This document shows, piece by piece, positions 13,093 to 20,628 of a stretch of DNA of 28,434 bases. The stretch's first letter is position 1; each line of letters begins with the position of its first letter. The notes beneath the pieces were generated by a model that saw nothing but the letters and a program-made list of their open reading frames with translations, did not search any database and was not told where the DNA came from. Made by a program: the position numbers and the translations under genes. This DNA is from an uncultured Collinsella sp. (GTDB taxonomy: Bacteria; Actinomycetota; Coriobacteriia; Coriobacteriales; Coriobacteriaceae), in assembly GCA_958435545.1 (NCBI GenBank), contig CAUBGU010000014.1, positions 1 to 28,434 on the forward strand, written 5' to 3'.

Positions 13093-14940
13093 ATGTGCGG
13101 AATTGTCGGCTACACCGGCTCTGATATTGCAAAGAACATTCTGGTCACGGGCCTTAAGCGTATGGAATATCGCGGTTATGACTCCTCGGGCGTCGCGCTC
13201 GAGGTGGGCGAGGGCGCCGCGGCTCACCTCGACGTCATCCGCCGCGTGGGTAAGGTTGCGGGCCTGGAGAGCGAGCTTTCCAATATCGACAGCGACGCTA
13301 CCTGCGGTATCGGCCATACCCGCTGGGCCACTCACGGCAAGCCTTCCGTTGTCAACGCCCATCCCCACACCAGCTGCGATGGTCGCATCGCCATCGTCCA
13401 CAACGGCATCATCGAGAACTTCGCCGAGCTGCGCGAAGAGCTGGAGGGCCGCGGCCATCACTTTAAGAGCGAGACCGATACCGAAGTTTTCGCGCACTTG
13501 ATCGAAGAGGCCTATGCCGAGACGCGCGACCTGATGGCTTCCGTGCGCGAGGCCTGCACCCACGTGGTGGGCGCCTATGGCCTGGCCGCCGTGTGCGCCG
13601 ACGAACCTGGCGTGATCGCTGTTGCCCGCAAGGACTCCCCGATTGTGGTCGGCGTGGGCGAGACCGGCTCCTACGTTGCCTCCGATGTGATCGCGCTTAT
13701 CGATGCCACCCGCGATGTTGTGGTGCTCGAAGACGGTCAGTTTGCCAAGCTCACGCCCGCGGGCGTCGAGTATACCGACGAGGCTGGCAACGTTATCGAG
13801 CCCAAAATCACCCATATCGACTGGGACCTGGACATGGCCGAAAAGGGCGGTTATCCCGACTTTATGCTCAAGGAGATTCACGAGCAGCCGCGCGTGGTGC
13901 GCGACACGCTGGTGGGCCGCATGACCCCTGCCGGTGAGCTCGATATCGACGAGCTGGGCCTTTCGCTCGAGGAACTCAACGATATCGACCGCGTATATGT
14001 GATTGCCTGCGGCACCAGCTACCACGCCGGACTCATCGCCAAGAACCTTATTGAGGGCTGGGCTCGTATTCCTACCGAGGTTGAGGCGGCTAGCGAGTTC
14101 CGCTACCGCAACCCCATCATCACGCCGACGACGCTCGTCGTGGCCGTGTCCCAATCGGGCGAGACGGCCGACACCCTTGCCGCCATTCGCGATGCGCGCA
14201 TCAAGGGCGCCAAGGTCTTTGGCATCACCAACGTGGTGGGCAGCCCGGTGGCGCGCGAAAGCGACGGCGTCATCTACACCAAGGCCAACAAGGAGATTGC
14301 AGTCGCCTCGACTAAGAGCTTCATCGGTCAGGTCGTGAGCCTCACGCTTTTGGCCTTGCTGCTAGCGCAGGTCAAGTACCGCTTGACCACCAAGCAGACG
14401 CGCATGCTGTTCCGCGAGCTTTCCGATACGGCCGAGCAGATCCAGTGGATCCTGGATACGCAGACCGAGGCCGTGCACGAGGCCGCGCTTGTGTGCAAGG
14501 ACGCGCAGTCCGCGCTGTTCGTGGGTCGCGGCATGGGCGCAGCCATTTCTTATGAGGGCGCGCTTAAGCTCAAGGAGGTCAGCTACCTGCATGCCGAGGC
14601 ATATGCCGCCGGTGAGATGAAGCACGGCCCCATCGCGCTGATCGATCCGGGTTTCCCTGTCATCGCGGTGGCAACCAAGAGCGCAACGTACGATAAGACG
14701 GTGTCGAACCTCATGGAGTGCAAGGCTCGCGGCGCCAAGGTCATCGTCGTTGCTACCGAGGGCGACGAGGAAATCAACAAGATTGCCGACTGCATCATTC
14801 GCGTGCCGGCCGTCCGCGACGTGTTCAGCCCCATCACGGCGAGCGTTCCGCTGCAGCTGCTCGCCCGCGAGGTGGCCATCCTGCGCGGTTGCGACGTCGA
14901 CCAGCCTCGCAACCTGGCCAAGAGCGTGACCGTGGAGTAA
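13093..14940 (+). CDS. glmS: Glutamine-fructose-6-phosphate aminotransferase (isomerizing)
   Basis: A 615-residue GlmS, which makes glucosamine 6-phosphate from fructose 6-phosphate and glutamine, the entry step to peptidoglycan amino sugars. The mature N-terminus MCGIVGY exposes the nucleophile Cys2 of the glutaminase domain; LKRMEYRGYDSSGVAL and GIGHTRWATHGKPS follow as in the family. The second half holds two SIS sugar-isomerase domains (ACGTSYHAGL, VAVSQSGETADTLAAI, then FVGRGMGAAISYEGALKLKEVSY). It ends with DQPRNLAKSVTVE, the usual GlmS tail. Length is close to the E. coli enzyme (609). A glmS ribozyme was looked for in the 189-bp leader and not recognised. A strong terminator follows. 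Confidence 0.97.
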   Translation: MCGIVGYTGSDIAKNILVTGLKRMEYRGYDSSGVALEVGEGAAAHLDVIRRVGKVAGLESELSNIDSDATCGIGHTRWATHGKPSVVNAHPHTSCDGRIAIVHNGIIENFAELREELEGRGHHFKSETDTEVFAHLIEEAYAETRDLMASVREACTHVVGAYGLAAVCADEPGVIAVARKDSPIVVGVGETGSYVASDVIALIDATRDVVVLEDGQFAKLTPAGVEYTDEAGNVIEPKITHIDWDLDMAEKGGYPDFMLKEIHEQPRVVRDTLVGRMTPAGELDIDELGLSLEELNDIDRVYVIACGTSYHAGLIAKNLIEGWARIPTEVEAASEFRYRNPIITPTTLVVAVSQSGETADTLAAIRDARIKGAKVFGITNVVGSPVARESDGVIYTKANKEIAVASTKSFIGQVVSLTLLALLLAQVKYRLTTKQTRMLFRELSDTAEQIQWILDTQTEAVHEAALVCKDAQSALFVGRGMGAAISYEGALKLKEVSYLHAEAYAAGEMKHGPIALIDPGFPVIAVATKSATYDKTVSNLMECKARGAKVIVVATEGDEEINKIADCIIRVPAVRDVFSPITASVPLQLLAREVAILRGCDVDQPRNLAKSVTVE

Positions 14941-14964
14941 TTGTTGTTCCGCCGTTCTGGCGAC

Positions 14965-15004
14965 CAAGGCCCGGCTCCGTTGTGGCGGAGTCGGGCCTTG
15001 TTTC
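14965..15004 (+). terminator. Rho-independent terminator after glmS
   Basis: CAAGGCCCGGCTCCG pairs with CGGAGTCGGGCCTTG around TTGTGG with one mismatch, followed by TTT. It begins 24 bp after the stop codon. Confidence 0.9.
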
Positions 15005-15012
15005 ATTTGACC

Positions 15013-15055
15013 AGGTAAAACCTGCCGAAATAAACCTGTCCCTTTTTGGCAGGTT
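15013..15055 (-). repeat. Dispersed hairpin repeat, copy D (overlaps GntR stop)
   Basis: AACCTGCC (15019-15026) and GGCAGGTT (15048-15055) form the stem. On the minus strand the element starts within the GntR stop codon and is followed by a TTTT run, so this copy is a plausible GntR terminator. Confidence 0.7.
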
Positions 15056-15785
15056 AGCGGAGCTTGCTGGTCTCGAAGTACTTGGGATATTGGTCCAGGA
15101 CCTCGGTCTGGTTGCGGAACATCATATGCAGGTGCTTGCTGACCAAAAAGCTCGCTTCGATGGGGTCGCGACCGGCGATAGCGCGGCGAATCTGCTTGTG
15201 CTCGTTCACGATGTCCTGATTGTCGAGAACCTGCGTGGCGGCGCGCAGCCAGCGGAAGCGCTCCAGGTCGGCATTGGTCTCTTCGAGCCACGACCACACG
15301 GTGCTGCGACATGCGATGCTAAAAATCATGTGATGCATGAGGTTGTCGCTCAAAAAGAAGCCGATGCGATCCTCTTCGGCCATGGCCTTTTCCTGCAGCG
15401 CGATGGCGCGGTCGAGCTGCTCGATGCCGGCCGACGTGGCGCGTGCACAGCATTCCACGATCACCTGCTTTTCCAGATGTTCGCGGATGTAACAGGCACT
15501 CTCGGCAAGGGTGAGGTTGATGGGTGAGACGTAGGTGCCGCTTTGGGGCACGGTGCGCACCAGGCCCTCTTGCGCCAGACGCACCAGTGCCTCGCGCACG
15601 GGCGTGCGACCCATGTCCAGGTCATCGCAAAGCTGCTTGACGCCCAGCTTTTCGCCCGGCTTGTAGTCCAGGTAGACGATTTTGCGTCGAATGGTGTGGT
15701 AGGACTGGTCCTGTAGGCTCGTTTCCTGCTCGCCGACGTGCATCGATTCTTCCATAGCGCCTCGCAACTGTTCTATCAAACTCAT
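15054..15785 (-). CDS. GntR-family transcriptional regulator (FCD/FadR subfamily)
   Basis: A 243-residue regulator. The winged helix spans about 27-88 (SYHTIRRKIVYLDYKPGEKLGVKQLCDDLDMGRTPVREALVRLAQEGLV), and the all-helical FCD ligand domain spans about 95-230. Candidate metal ligands are in place: Asp147 and His151 of SDNLMHHMI, His196 of NEHKQI and His218 of SKHLHMM. FCD domains usually sense small organic acids through such a metal site. The start is uncertain: the ATG at 15785 lacks a ribosome-binding site but has a CATAAT -10-like hexamer close upstream, while the ATG at 15755 has GAGG in front. It is divergent from the YeiH-type exporter gene, 163 bp away, which is therefore the likely target. 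Confidence 0.88.
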   Translation of the reverse strand: MSLIEQLRGAMEESMHVGEQETSLQDQSYHTIRRKIVYLDYKPGEKLGVKQLCDDLDMGRTPVREALVRLAQEGLVRTVPQSGTYVSPINLTLAESACYIREHLEKQVIVECCARATSAGIEQLDRAIALQEKAMAEEDRIGFFLSDNLMHHMIFSIACRSTVWSWLEETNADLERFRWLRAATQVLDNQDIVNEHKQIRRAIAGRDPIEASFLVSKHLHMMFRNQTEVLDQYPKYFETSKLR

Positions 15786-15948
15786 ATGTCAGTTGTTAAT
15801 TATGCCGCGAATCAGCTCTCCGCGGTGGGTAATTCGGCTCTTGCCTGAGAACTATTGCGGCATCTTAGTCTGTGTTTGCGCAAGGCTGCGCTCAATGTTG
15901 CCGTATCATAAGCCGTCGCAAACGTGAAATAGAAAGAAGGAATCCCAT

Positions 15949-16983
15949 ATGCAACTGGCAAACATCGTACGCGAGCGCTGGAAAGGCGTCTTGTTCTGCC
16001 TGATCATCGCCATTCCCGCGACGTTGCTCGGCAAACAAATTGAGGTGGTCGGCGGTCCGGTATTTGCCATCCTCTTTGGCATGGTCCTGGCGCTCGTCTT
16101 TCCCAAGAATCGTCGCGAACAGCTCGCCGCTGGCGTCACCTATACGTCCAAAAAAGTCTTGCAGTACGCGGTTATCCTGCTTGGCTTTGGCATGAACCTC
16201 TCCCAGATTCTGTCCAAGGGCGCCCAGTCGCTGCCGATTATCGTGGCGACGATCTCGACCTCGCTTGTCATCGCCTTTGTGCTCTGCCACGTTATGAACG
16301 TGCCGGGTAAGATCGCGACGCTTGTGGGTGTGGGTTCGTCGATTTGCGGCGGTTCGGCCATCGCTGCGACCGCACCCGTCATCGATGCCGACGATCGCGA
16401 GATTGCCCAGGCCATTTCGGTCATCTTCCTGTTTAACGTTATCGCGGCGCTCGTGTTTCCGACGCTCGGCGGCATGCTCGGGCTGACCAACGAGGGCTTT
16501 GGCCTGTTTGCCGGCACCGCCATCAACGACACCTCGTCCGTAACGGCTGCGGCGAGCGCCTGGGACAGCATGCATCCCGGCGCCAATGTGCTCGAGAGCG
16601 CCACGGTGGTCAAGCTCACCAGGACGCTGGCCATCATTCCCATCACGCTGGCGCTTGCTTGCTGGCAGATGCATCTGGCGCGCAAGGCCGGCGGCGACGC
16701 CAAAAGCACGTTCTCGCTTAAACGCGCGTTTCCCATGTTTGTGCTGTTCTTTGTGCTGGCGAGTGTGATCACCACGGTGCTTCAGCTTCCCGTGTCCATC
16801 ACGACGCCCATCAAGGAGCTGTCGAAATTCTTTATTGTGATGGCCATGGCGGCTATTGGTTTTAATACCGATATCGTTGAGCTGGTCAAAAAGGGCGGCA
16901 AGCCCATCGCGCTGGGCTTTTGCTGCTGGATTGGCATTGCGTGCATGAGTTTGGGAATGCAGCACGTGCTGGGAATCTGGTAG
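15949..16983 (+). CDS. YeiH-family putative exporter (Cons_hypoth698 membrane protein)
   Basis: A 344-residue integral membrane protein of the YeiH/UPF0324 family, with about ten hydrophobic spans. Family hallmarks are visible: ILLGFGMNLSQIL, the glycine-rich GVGSSICGGSAIAATAPVI (about 126-144), GTAINDTSSVTAAA and KLTRTLAIIPITL. Members are annotated as putative sulfate or sulfonate exporters, and some are tied to sulfite or taurine metabolism; the transported compound has not been settled for most. AAGAAGGA precedes the ATG. It stands alone on the plus strand, divergent from a GntR/FCD regulator that probably controls it. Whether the substrate is sulfur-containing here is not shown by the sequence. 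Confidence 0.88.
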   Translation: MQLANIVRERWKGVLFCLIIAIPATLLGKQIEVVGGPVFAILFGMVLALVFPKNRREQLAAGVTYTSKKVLQYAVILLGFGMNLSQILSKGAQSLPIIVATISTSLVIAFVLCHVMNVPGKIATLVGVGSSICGGSAIAATAPVIDADDREIAQAISVIFLFNVIAALVFPTLGGMLGLTNEGFGLFAGTAINDTSSVTAAASAWDSMHPGANVLESATVVKLTRTLAIIPITLALACWQMHLARKAGGDAKSTFSLKRAFPMFVLFFVLASVITTVLQLPVSITTPIKELSKFFIVMAMAAIGFNTDIVELVKKGGKPIALGFCCWIGIACMSLGMQHVLGIW

Positions 16984-17042
16984 AGAAGTAGCTGATTTGC
17001 GTGCTGCGTGCTGGCGAGCGCATGTCCGCGGTGGAGCGATAG

Positions 17043-17124
17043 GAGCTCTTGCGGGTATGGCTTGTCCGCAGGTTGATAGGTCCCGAAGAGCTCTTATCGC
17101 CCCGCCAGGATGGCGATGCGGGGC
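17043..17124 (+). repeat. Nested hairpins after the YeiH-type gene
   Basis: GAGCTCTT (17043-17050) and AAGAGCTC (17086-17093) enclose a smaller TGCGG/CCGCA stem. A second hairpin, GCCCCGC (17099-17105) with GCGGGGC (17118-17124), follows directly. No T-run is present, so termination is possible but not shown. Confidence 0.5.
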
Positions 17125-17161
17125 AACTCATATACTCGCAGGACGGCGACTTCTGCCCTAT

Positions 17162-17199
17162 AGTGTTTGGTGAACATTATCGTTCAATTTTGAAACACT
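17162..17199. promoter_or_regulatory. Nested dyad upstream of the degenerate AAA+ regulator
   Basis: AGTGTTT (17162-17168) pairs with AAACACT (17193-17199), enclosing GAAC (17172-17175) and GTTC (17182-17185). It lies 49 bp before the start codon, where an autoregulatory site would be expected. Confidence 0.45.
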
Positions 17200-17247
17200 T
17201 GAGATGCCGGGTCTCAGATGGGGCCGCGGCTGGAGACGGGACGAACC

Positions 17248-18465
17248 ATGGACAGCGATGCCAAGCTGCAGATTCTGATTGAGGCATTGTCCGCAGCCGG
17301 AGCATCGGCGCTGGCAATCGACGAGCGCGGTGGCGTTGTGATCTCGACTATGAGTGACGCGGCGCTCGAGCAGGATATCGCTGCTTTTGTTTCCGAGCGT
17401 CTCGCTCGCGTGGGCGATGGGGCGCGTCTGGTGATGGGCCACGAGGGCGTGCGGTTGAGCTTGACGGTGCGCCCGACGGCCAAGGAGCGCGGAGCGCTTT
17501 GGGTGGTCGTGGCGCATGAGGTGCGCGCCGCTGCGACGCATGCGGGCATCGAGTGGCTCAATGCCGACGAAGTCGAGGCTCGCTACGCGTCGAGCACGTA
17601 CGGCATCGTCGAAGACGCGGCGACGGTCGCTGCCCCCGTACGGGAGAGCTATGCGCGTGGGGTGCCCCTTATGCTCGAGGGCGAGCTGGGCGCGGGGCAG
17701 GATCAGATTGCAAAACGCCTGTACCTGGATGGACCCTATGCCGATCAGCCCTTTGTGTCCGTTGCGCTCGATGAGCTTACGGATCGCGGCTGGCGCCATC
17801 TGCTCAAAAGTTCCGAATCGCCGCTATTCCAAACGGGGCTGACACTTTGCATGGGCGGCTGGCATGCTGTTGGCCCCCAACGTCTGCGCGAGCTCGTGTC
17901 CGCAATGATCGACACGGCGCTCGCAACTCGTTGCCATGTGGTGTTGACGGCAAACGATATGCCGGGCGGCGGCGAAAGCGATCAGGCTGCTTTTGTAACC
18001 GAGCGTCTGGCCTGTGCAGTGAGTGTGGCGCCGGCGATTGTCGAGCAGGGCGGCGCGTCGGAAAAGGTTGCGCGCTATCTGGGGTATCTGGCAGATATGT
18101 TTAAGACGGGTTCCCCCATGTTGTCCGCCGCCGCGGCAGAGACGCTCGATGCGTACCGTTGGCCCCGCAATTACCTGCAGCTGCGTGAAGTCTCTGAACG
18201 ACTCTATATATTAGTGGGGGCTGGAACGGTGGAGCGTGCCGTGGCGAAAGAGGTGCTTGCCCAGGAGGACGTTATCAAGACCGCGACCTTTGGCGCCCCG
18301 GCGCTCGAAAGCGATTTGTACATCTTGCGTCCCCTGGCCGATACCGAGCGCGATGTCGCACGGTTGGTTCTGCAGCACCTTCACGGCAACAGGACACGTG
18401 CGGCAGAGGTGCTCGGTATAAGCCGCACGACTTTATGGCGCCTGCTGAAGGACAACGACCGCTGA
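17248..18465 (+). CDS. Fis-type DNA-binding regulator with an inactivated NtrC-like AAA+ domain
   Basis: A 405-residue protein with the plan of sigma-54 activators. An N-terminal sensor-like region spans about 1-125, a AAA+-like module about 126-325, and a C-terminal Fis-type helix-turn-helix (NRTRAAEVLGISRTTLWRLLK, 381-401). The Walker A equivalent GELGAGQDQIA has Gln151 where Lys is needed. The Walker B equivalent TLCMGGWHAVGPQ has Gly203-Gly204 where Asp-Glu is expected, and the GAFTGA loop that contacts sigma-54 is absent. The sensor II region (YRWPRNYLQLREVSERL, 303-319) is retained. It therefore cannot be a normal sigma-54 activator; a DNA-binding regulator for the main sigma factor is the better guess. 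GGAGACGGG supports the start at 17248. Target genes are unknown. Confidence 0.75.
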   Translation: MDSDAKLQILIEALSAAGASALAIDERGGVVISTMSDAALEQDIAAFVSERLARVGDGARLVMGHEGVRLSLTVRPTAKERGALWVVVAHEVRAAATHAGIEWLNADEVEARYASSTYGIVEDAATVAAPVRESYARGVPLMLEGELGAGQDQIAKRLYLDGPYADQPFVSVALDELTDRGWRHLLKSSESPLFQTGLTLCMGGWHAVGPQRLRELVSAMIDTALATRCHVVLTANDMPGGGESDQAAFVTERLACAVSVAPAIVEQGGASEKVARYLGYLADMFKTGSPMLSAAAAETLDAYRWPRNYLQLREVSERLYILVGAGTVERAVAKEVLAQEDVIKTATFGAPALESDLYILRPLADTERDVARLVLQHLHGNRTRAAEVLGISRTTLWRLLKDNDR

Positions 18466-18548
18466 GCGAGGCGCCGTGACCGCGTGCGGCGCGTGTGATA
18501 CAGTCCAAAGAAGCATTGTTTCGATTGTGTTACGGCGTGCGGGGGAGT

Positions 18549-19124
18549 ATGGCGGAGACTTCAAAAACGAACCGAACAAAGCGAAGTGCGGCGCCGGTCG
18601 GCCGGCGTACGGCTTCGCGGACGTGGGGCAAAAGCGCCTCGGGGTTCGACGGCTCGTTCAAGCGCACAAAATATGGCTATCCTTCGGCAAGCGCTCGCTT
18701 GGCCATGCAGGCCGAGTCCTCGTTGTGGGGACGAAGGCGCGTGGTGGGCTCAAAGCTCAAGCACGATGGAACGCTCGGCTACATTAGCCGTGGCGCTGCT
18801 CGCCGTAGCGGCCTCAATCCCGCAGGCTGGCATCGCTACGTTCCGATCGCGGTCGTTGTTGCGGTGATTGTCATCGCGCTCGCGGCGCTCGGATATGCCG
18901 GCGACGGCGCGAGTCTGGGCGCGATGTTCAAATCGCCCGAACTTGCGCATGCTGGCACGGAGCTTGTTGAAGGCGCACAAGACCAGACGGGTGTGGCGCC
19001 CCAGCGCGGTATGGTCGCAGCTGCTGCCACCATTGCCGATGCTCAAAAGGACGAAGGCGGGCAAAGCGACGACGCCGATGCGAGTCAGACGAGCGAAACG
19101 GCAACAACTCCATCGGCAAGATAA
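18549..19124 (+). CDS. Hypothetical single-span membrane protein
   Basis: A 191-residue protein not recognised as a known family. Residues 1-96 are strongly basic and Ser/Arg/Gly-rich with several aromatic residues (GFDGSFKRTKYGYPS). One hydrophobic helix follows (about 98-117, YVPIAVVVAVIVIALAALGYA). The C-terminal part is acidic and rich in Ala, Asp, Gln and Ser/Thr. By the positive-inside rule the basic part would be cytoplasmic and the acidic tail outside. The start at 18549 follows GGGGGA; the frame is open a little further upstream. It follows the degenerate AAA+ regulator by 83 bp and may share its transcript. No function can be assigned. Confidence 0.65.
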   Translation: MAETSKTNRTKRSAAPVGRRTASRTWGKSASGFDGSFKRTKYGYPSASARLAMQAESSLWGRRRVVGSKLKHDGTLGYISRGAARRSGLNPAGWHRYVPIAVVVAVIVIALAALGYAGDGASLGAMFKSPELAHAGTELVEGAQDQTGVAPQRGMVAAAATIADAQKDEGGQSDDADASQTSETATTPSAR

Positions 19125-19226
19125 GTTGCGAGTGGGGCAGCAAATATGGGACGGGGCCTTTTAGCTGCCCAAGACAGTGGCTCACTCGATGTCAGGCACC
19201 AACAGCGAGCGGGCCGCATTTGCGCC

Positions 19227-19346
19227 AAGGTGACGTGAAATGAGAGGGCGCTGACCTTTTGGTCGCGCCCTCGAAATTGAACGTCAGATTGGCGTTAATG
19301 CGGCTCGCGCAGCGTCAACGGGTCCGCCGTTCGTTAGAACGGCGGA
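19227..19346 (-). repeat. Two-hairpin intergenic element, copy 2 (downstream of nitroreductase)
   Basis: Copy of the element at 1960-2081 in the same orientation relative to its gene. The 65-nt block spans 19227-19291. A GCGCAGCG-containing spacer follows, then a 10-bp stem TCCGCCGTTC/GAACGGCGGA (19323-19332, 19337-19346) whose loop holds the nitroreductase stop codon. Two stem positions differ from copy 1 yet stay paired (C-G becomes A-T, G-T becomes G-C). Confidence 0.75.
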
Positions 19347-19861
19347 ACATACACCACGTTGTCGCGGCGAGGCTTGGCCTTGGGAAGGGTGTCCTCGGCG
19401 TAGCCCAGAATGCAGTTGCCCACACCGCGCAAGCTTCCGTCGGCGGGCAGACCCCACTTGGCCAGCAGTTCCAGTCCCTCGGGTGAGTCAAAGACCTCGT
19501 GCGCGCGGTGGATCCAACACGAATCGACGCCCAGCGCATAGGCTGCGTTAAGCAGGTTGCCCATGGCGAGCGAGCCGTCTTCCAGGTGCGTGGGCACGCT
19601 GCGGTCGACGAGCACTACCACAACAGTCTTGGCCCCGTAGAAGGGATCGCCATCGCTGCCCATAACTTGGGCGTTGAGCTGCGAGAGACGCTCGACGGTC
19701 GCGGGATCGGTAACGGCGACAAACGTGACCGGCTGACGTCCCATGCCGCTCGGCGCGTACTGGCCTGCCTCGATAATGCGTGCGAGCTTTTCTGCCTCGA
19801 CGGGGCGATCGCTGTAGTTGCGGCAGCTACGGCGATGGATGAGCGCTTCGATGGTCTCCAT
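19334..19861 (-). CDS. Nitroreductase-family flavoprotein
   Basis: A 175-residue FMN-dependent oxidoreductase of the nitroreductase superfamily. The N-terminal ETIEALIHRRSCRNYSDRPV carries the Arg pair (RRS at 10-12) that grips the FMN phosphate. QYAPSGMGRQPVTFVAV follows as the next flavin-contacting segment, and the C-terminal part has GVDSCWIHRAHEVF and GYAEDTLPKAKPRR. Length is typical of the short subgroup. AGGAGA precedes the chosen ATG; an in-frame ATG 129 bp upstream would add an unlike basic stretch without a ribosome-binding site. Such enzymes reduce nitro compounds, quinones or metabolic enones with NAD(P)H; the physiological substrate is unknown. A two-hairpin element overlaps its stop codon. 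Confidence 0.9.
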   Translation of the reverse strand: METIEALIHRRSCRNYSDRPVEAEKLARIIEAGQYAPSGMGRQPVTFVAVTDPATVERLSQLNAQVMGSDGDPFYGAKTVVVVLVDRSVPTHLEDGSLAMGNLLNAAYALGVDSCWIHRAHEVFDSPEGLELLAKWGLPADGSLRGVGNCILGYAEDTLPKAKPRRDNVVYVPPF

Positions 19862-20080
19862 GGGTTCTCCTAGCGATGACGTTGCAGATGCTCCGTTCTT
19901 ACCCGTCGTGCCGTAGCCGTAATCGTGCAGAGGGCCCCAAACAGCAATAGCCACCAATCGGAAAAGTCGGCTTGCATAAAACTGCGGCAAGAATGTGAGA
20001 AGCTAATGAGATGGTTAAACGTTTTATCCCGTCTACCCTGCGGTTTTTTACCACTTGCCTAAAACATGGGCGCATATCCG

Positions 20081-20110
20081 TTGATAAAGGTTTTACTAAA
20101 GGGGTACCAA
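20081..20110 (+). promoter_or_regulatory. Promoter candidate for the 96-residue hypothetical gene
   Basis: TTGATA (20081-20086) and TACCAA (20105-20110) are 18 bp apart, 47 bp before the start codon. The -10 match is poor, so this is tentative. The remaining divergent region (19862-20080) shows no clear sites. Confidence 0.35.
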
Positions 20111-20156
20111 TGTTTATCAATGCGCTGTGGTGGCGCTGGGCCAGGAGGTAACTATC

Positions 20157-20447
20157 ATGTTCCAGGCTGGAGATGTCGTCGAGACTGACTTCGAAGGATT
20201 TCTGAAGCTGCTGCGTTCCAAGACGCGCGCTTTCGTGTCGATCAACGATCACGAGTACTACATCACGCACACCGATGGCTATTGGCGTGTTCAGGATTGC
20301 GAGACCCTCAACGATAAGGGCCACTTTACTGATTGCTCTGAGCTGGTCAACACGGTCTGCGAGGTCGTCGAGCTGCCTTGGATCTGCGGCAAGAGCCTGC
20401 ACGACAGCTTTGCGGGCGCAACGGTCTACGAGGCCGTCGCTGCCTAA
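20157..20447 (+). CDS. Small hypothetical cytoplasmic protein
   Basis: A 96-residue protein that I do not recognise. It has a good ribosome-binding site (AGGAGGT) and its own terminator, so it is a real single-gene unit. The sequence is acidic and soluble, without a signal or membrane helix. It holds four cysteines (one each in RVQDCETL, FTDCSEL, NTVCEVV and PWICGKS) and an aromatic cluster in INDHEYYITHTDGYWRVQD. The strand-rich appearance of that middle part suggests a small beta-sheet domain, with a helical C-terminus. Ribosome-binding-site strength suggests high expression. Function unknown. Confidence 0.7.
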   Translation: MFQAGDVVETDFEGFLKLLRSKTRAFVSINDHEYYITHTDGYWRVQDCETLNDKGHFTDCSELVNTVCEVVELPWICGKSLHDSFAGATVYEAVAA

Positions 20448-20474
20448 CGGGCAAATACATCGCTATTCTCGCGT

Positions 20475-20510
20475 GACCGCCGGCGCCGCCCCCGCGCCGG
20501 CGGTCTTTTT
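20475..20510 (+). terminator. Rho-independent terminator after the small hypothetical gene
   Basis: GACCGCCGGCGC pairs perfectly with GCGCCGGCGGTC around CGCCCCC, followed by TTTTT. A textbook terminator 27 bp after the stop codon. Confidence 0.95.
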
Positions 20511-20553
20511 CTATCGATATGCAATGTAGAGCCGACCATATATATCGAGCTTA

Positions 20554-20610
20554 TTGACGATAGTCAAAACTCGGACTAATCTAGAAATACAAATTGGTCA
20601 AAACTCGGAC
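20554..20610 (+). promoter_or_regulatory. MarR-ABC operon promoter with two operator repeats
   Basis: TTGACG (20554-20559) and TAATCT (20577-20582) are 17 bp apart. The spacer is filled by TAGTCAAAACTCGGACTA (20561-20578), whose ends TAGTC/GACTA are a perfect dyad. GTCAAAACTCGGAC recurs at 20597-20610, 34 bp later, downstream of the likely transcription start. Both placements suit repression by the MarR protein encoded next. Confidence 0.8.
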
Positions 20611-20628
20611 AATCGAATGGTGGGATAG

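Noticed and set aside
12820..14154. Long antisense open frame (444 codons) opposite glmS
   Set aside because: It mirrors the strong codon bias of glmS on the other strand, has no recognisable domain and overlaps a certain gene.
16984..17247. Small gene between the YeiH-type gene and the AAA+ regulator
   Set aside because: The open frame at 17049-17282 overlaps the hairpins and regulator start and has no ribosome-binding site or recognisable protein.
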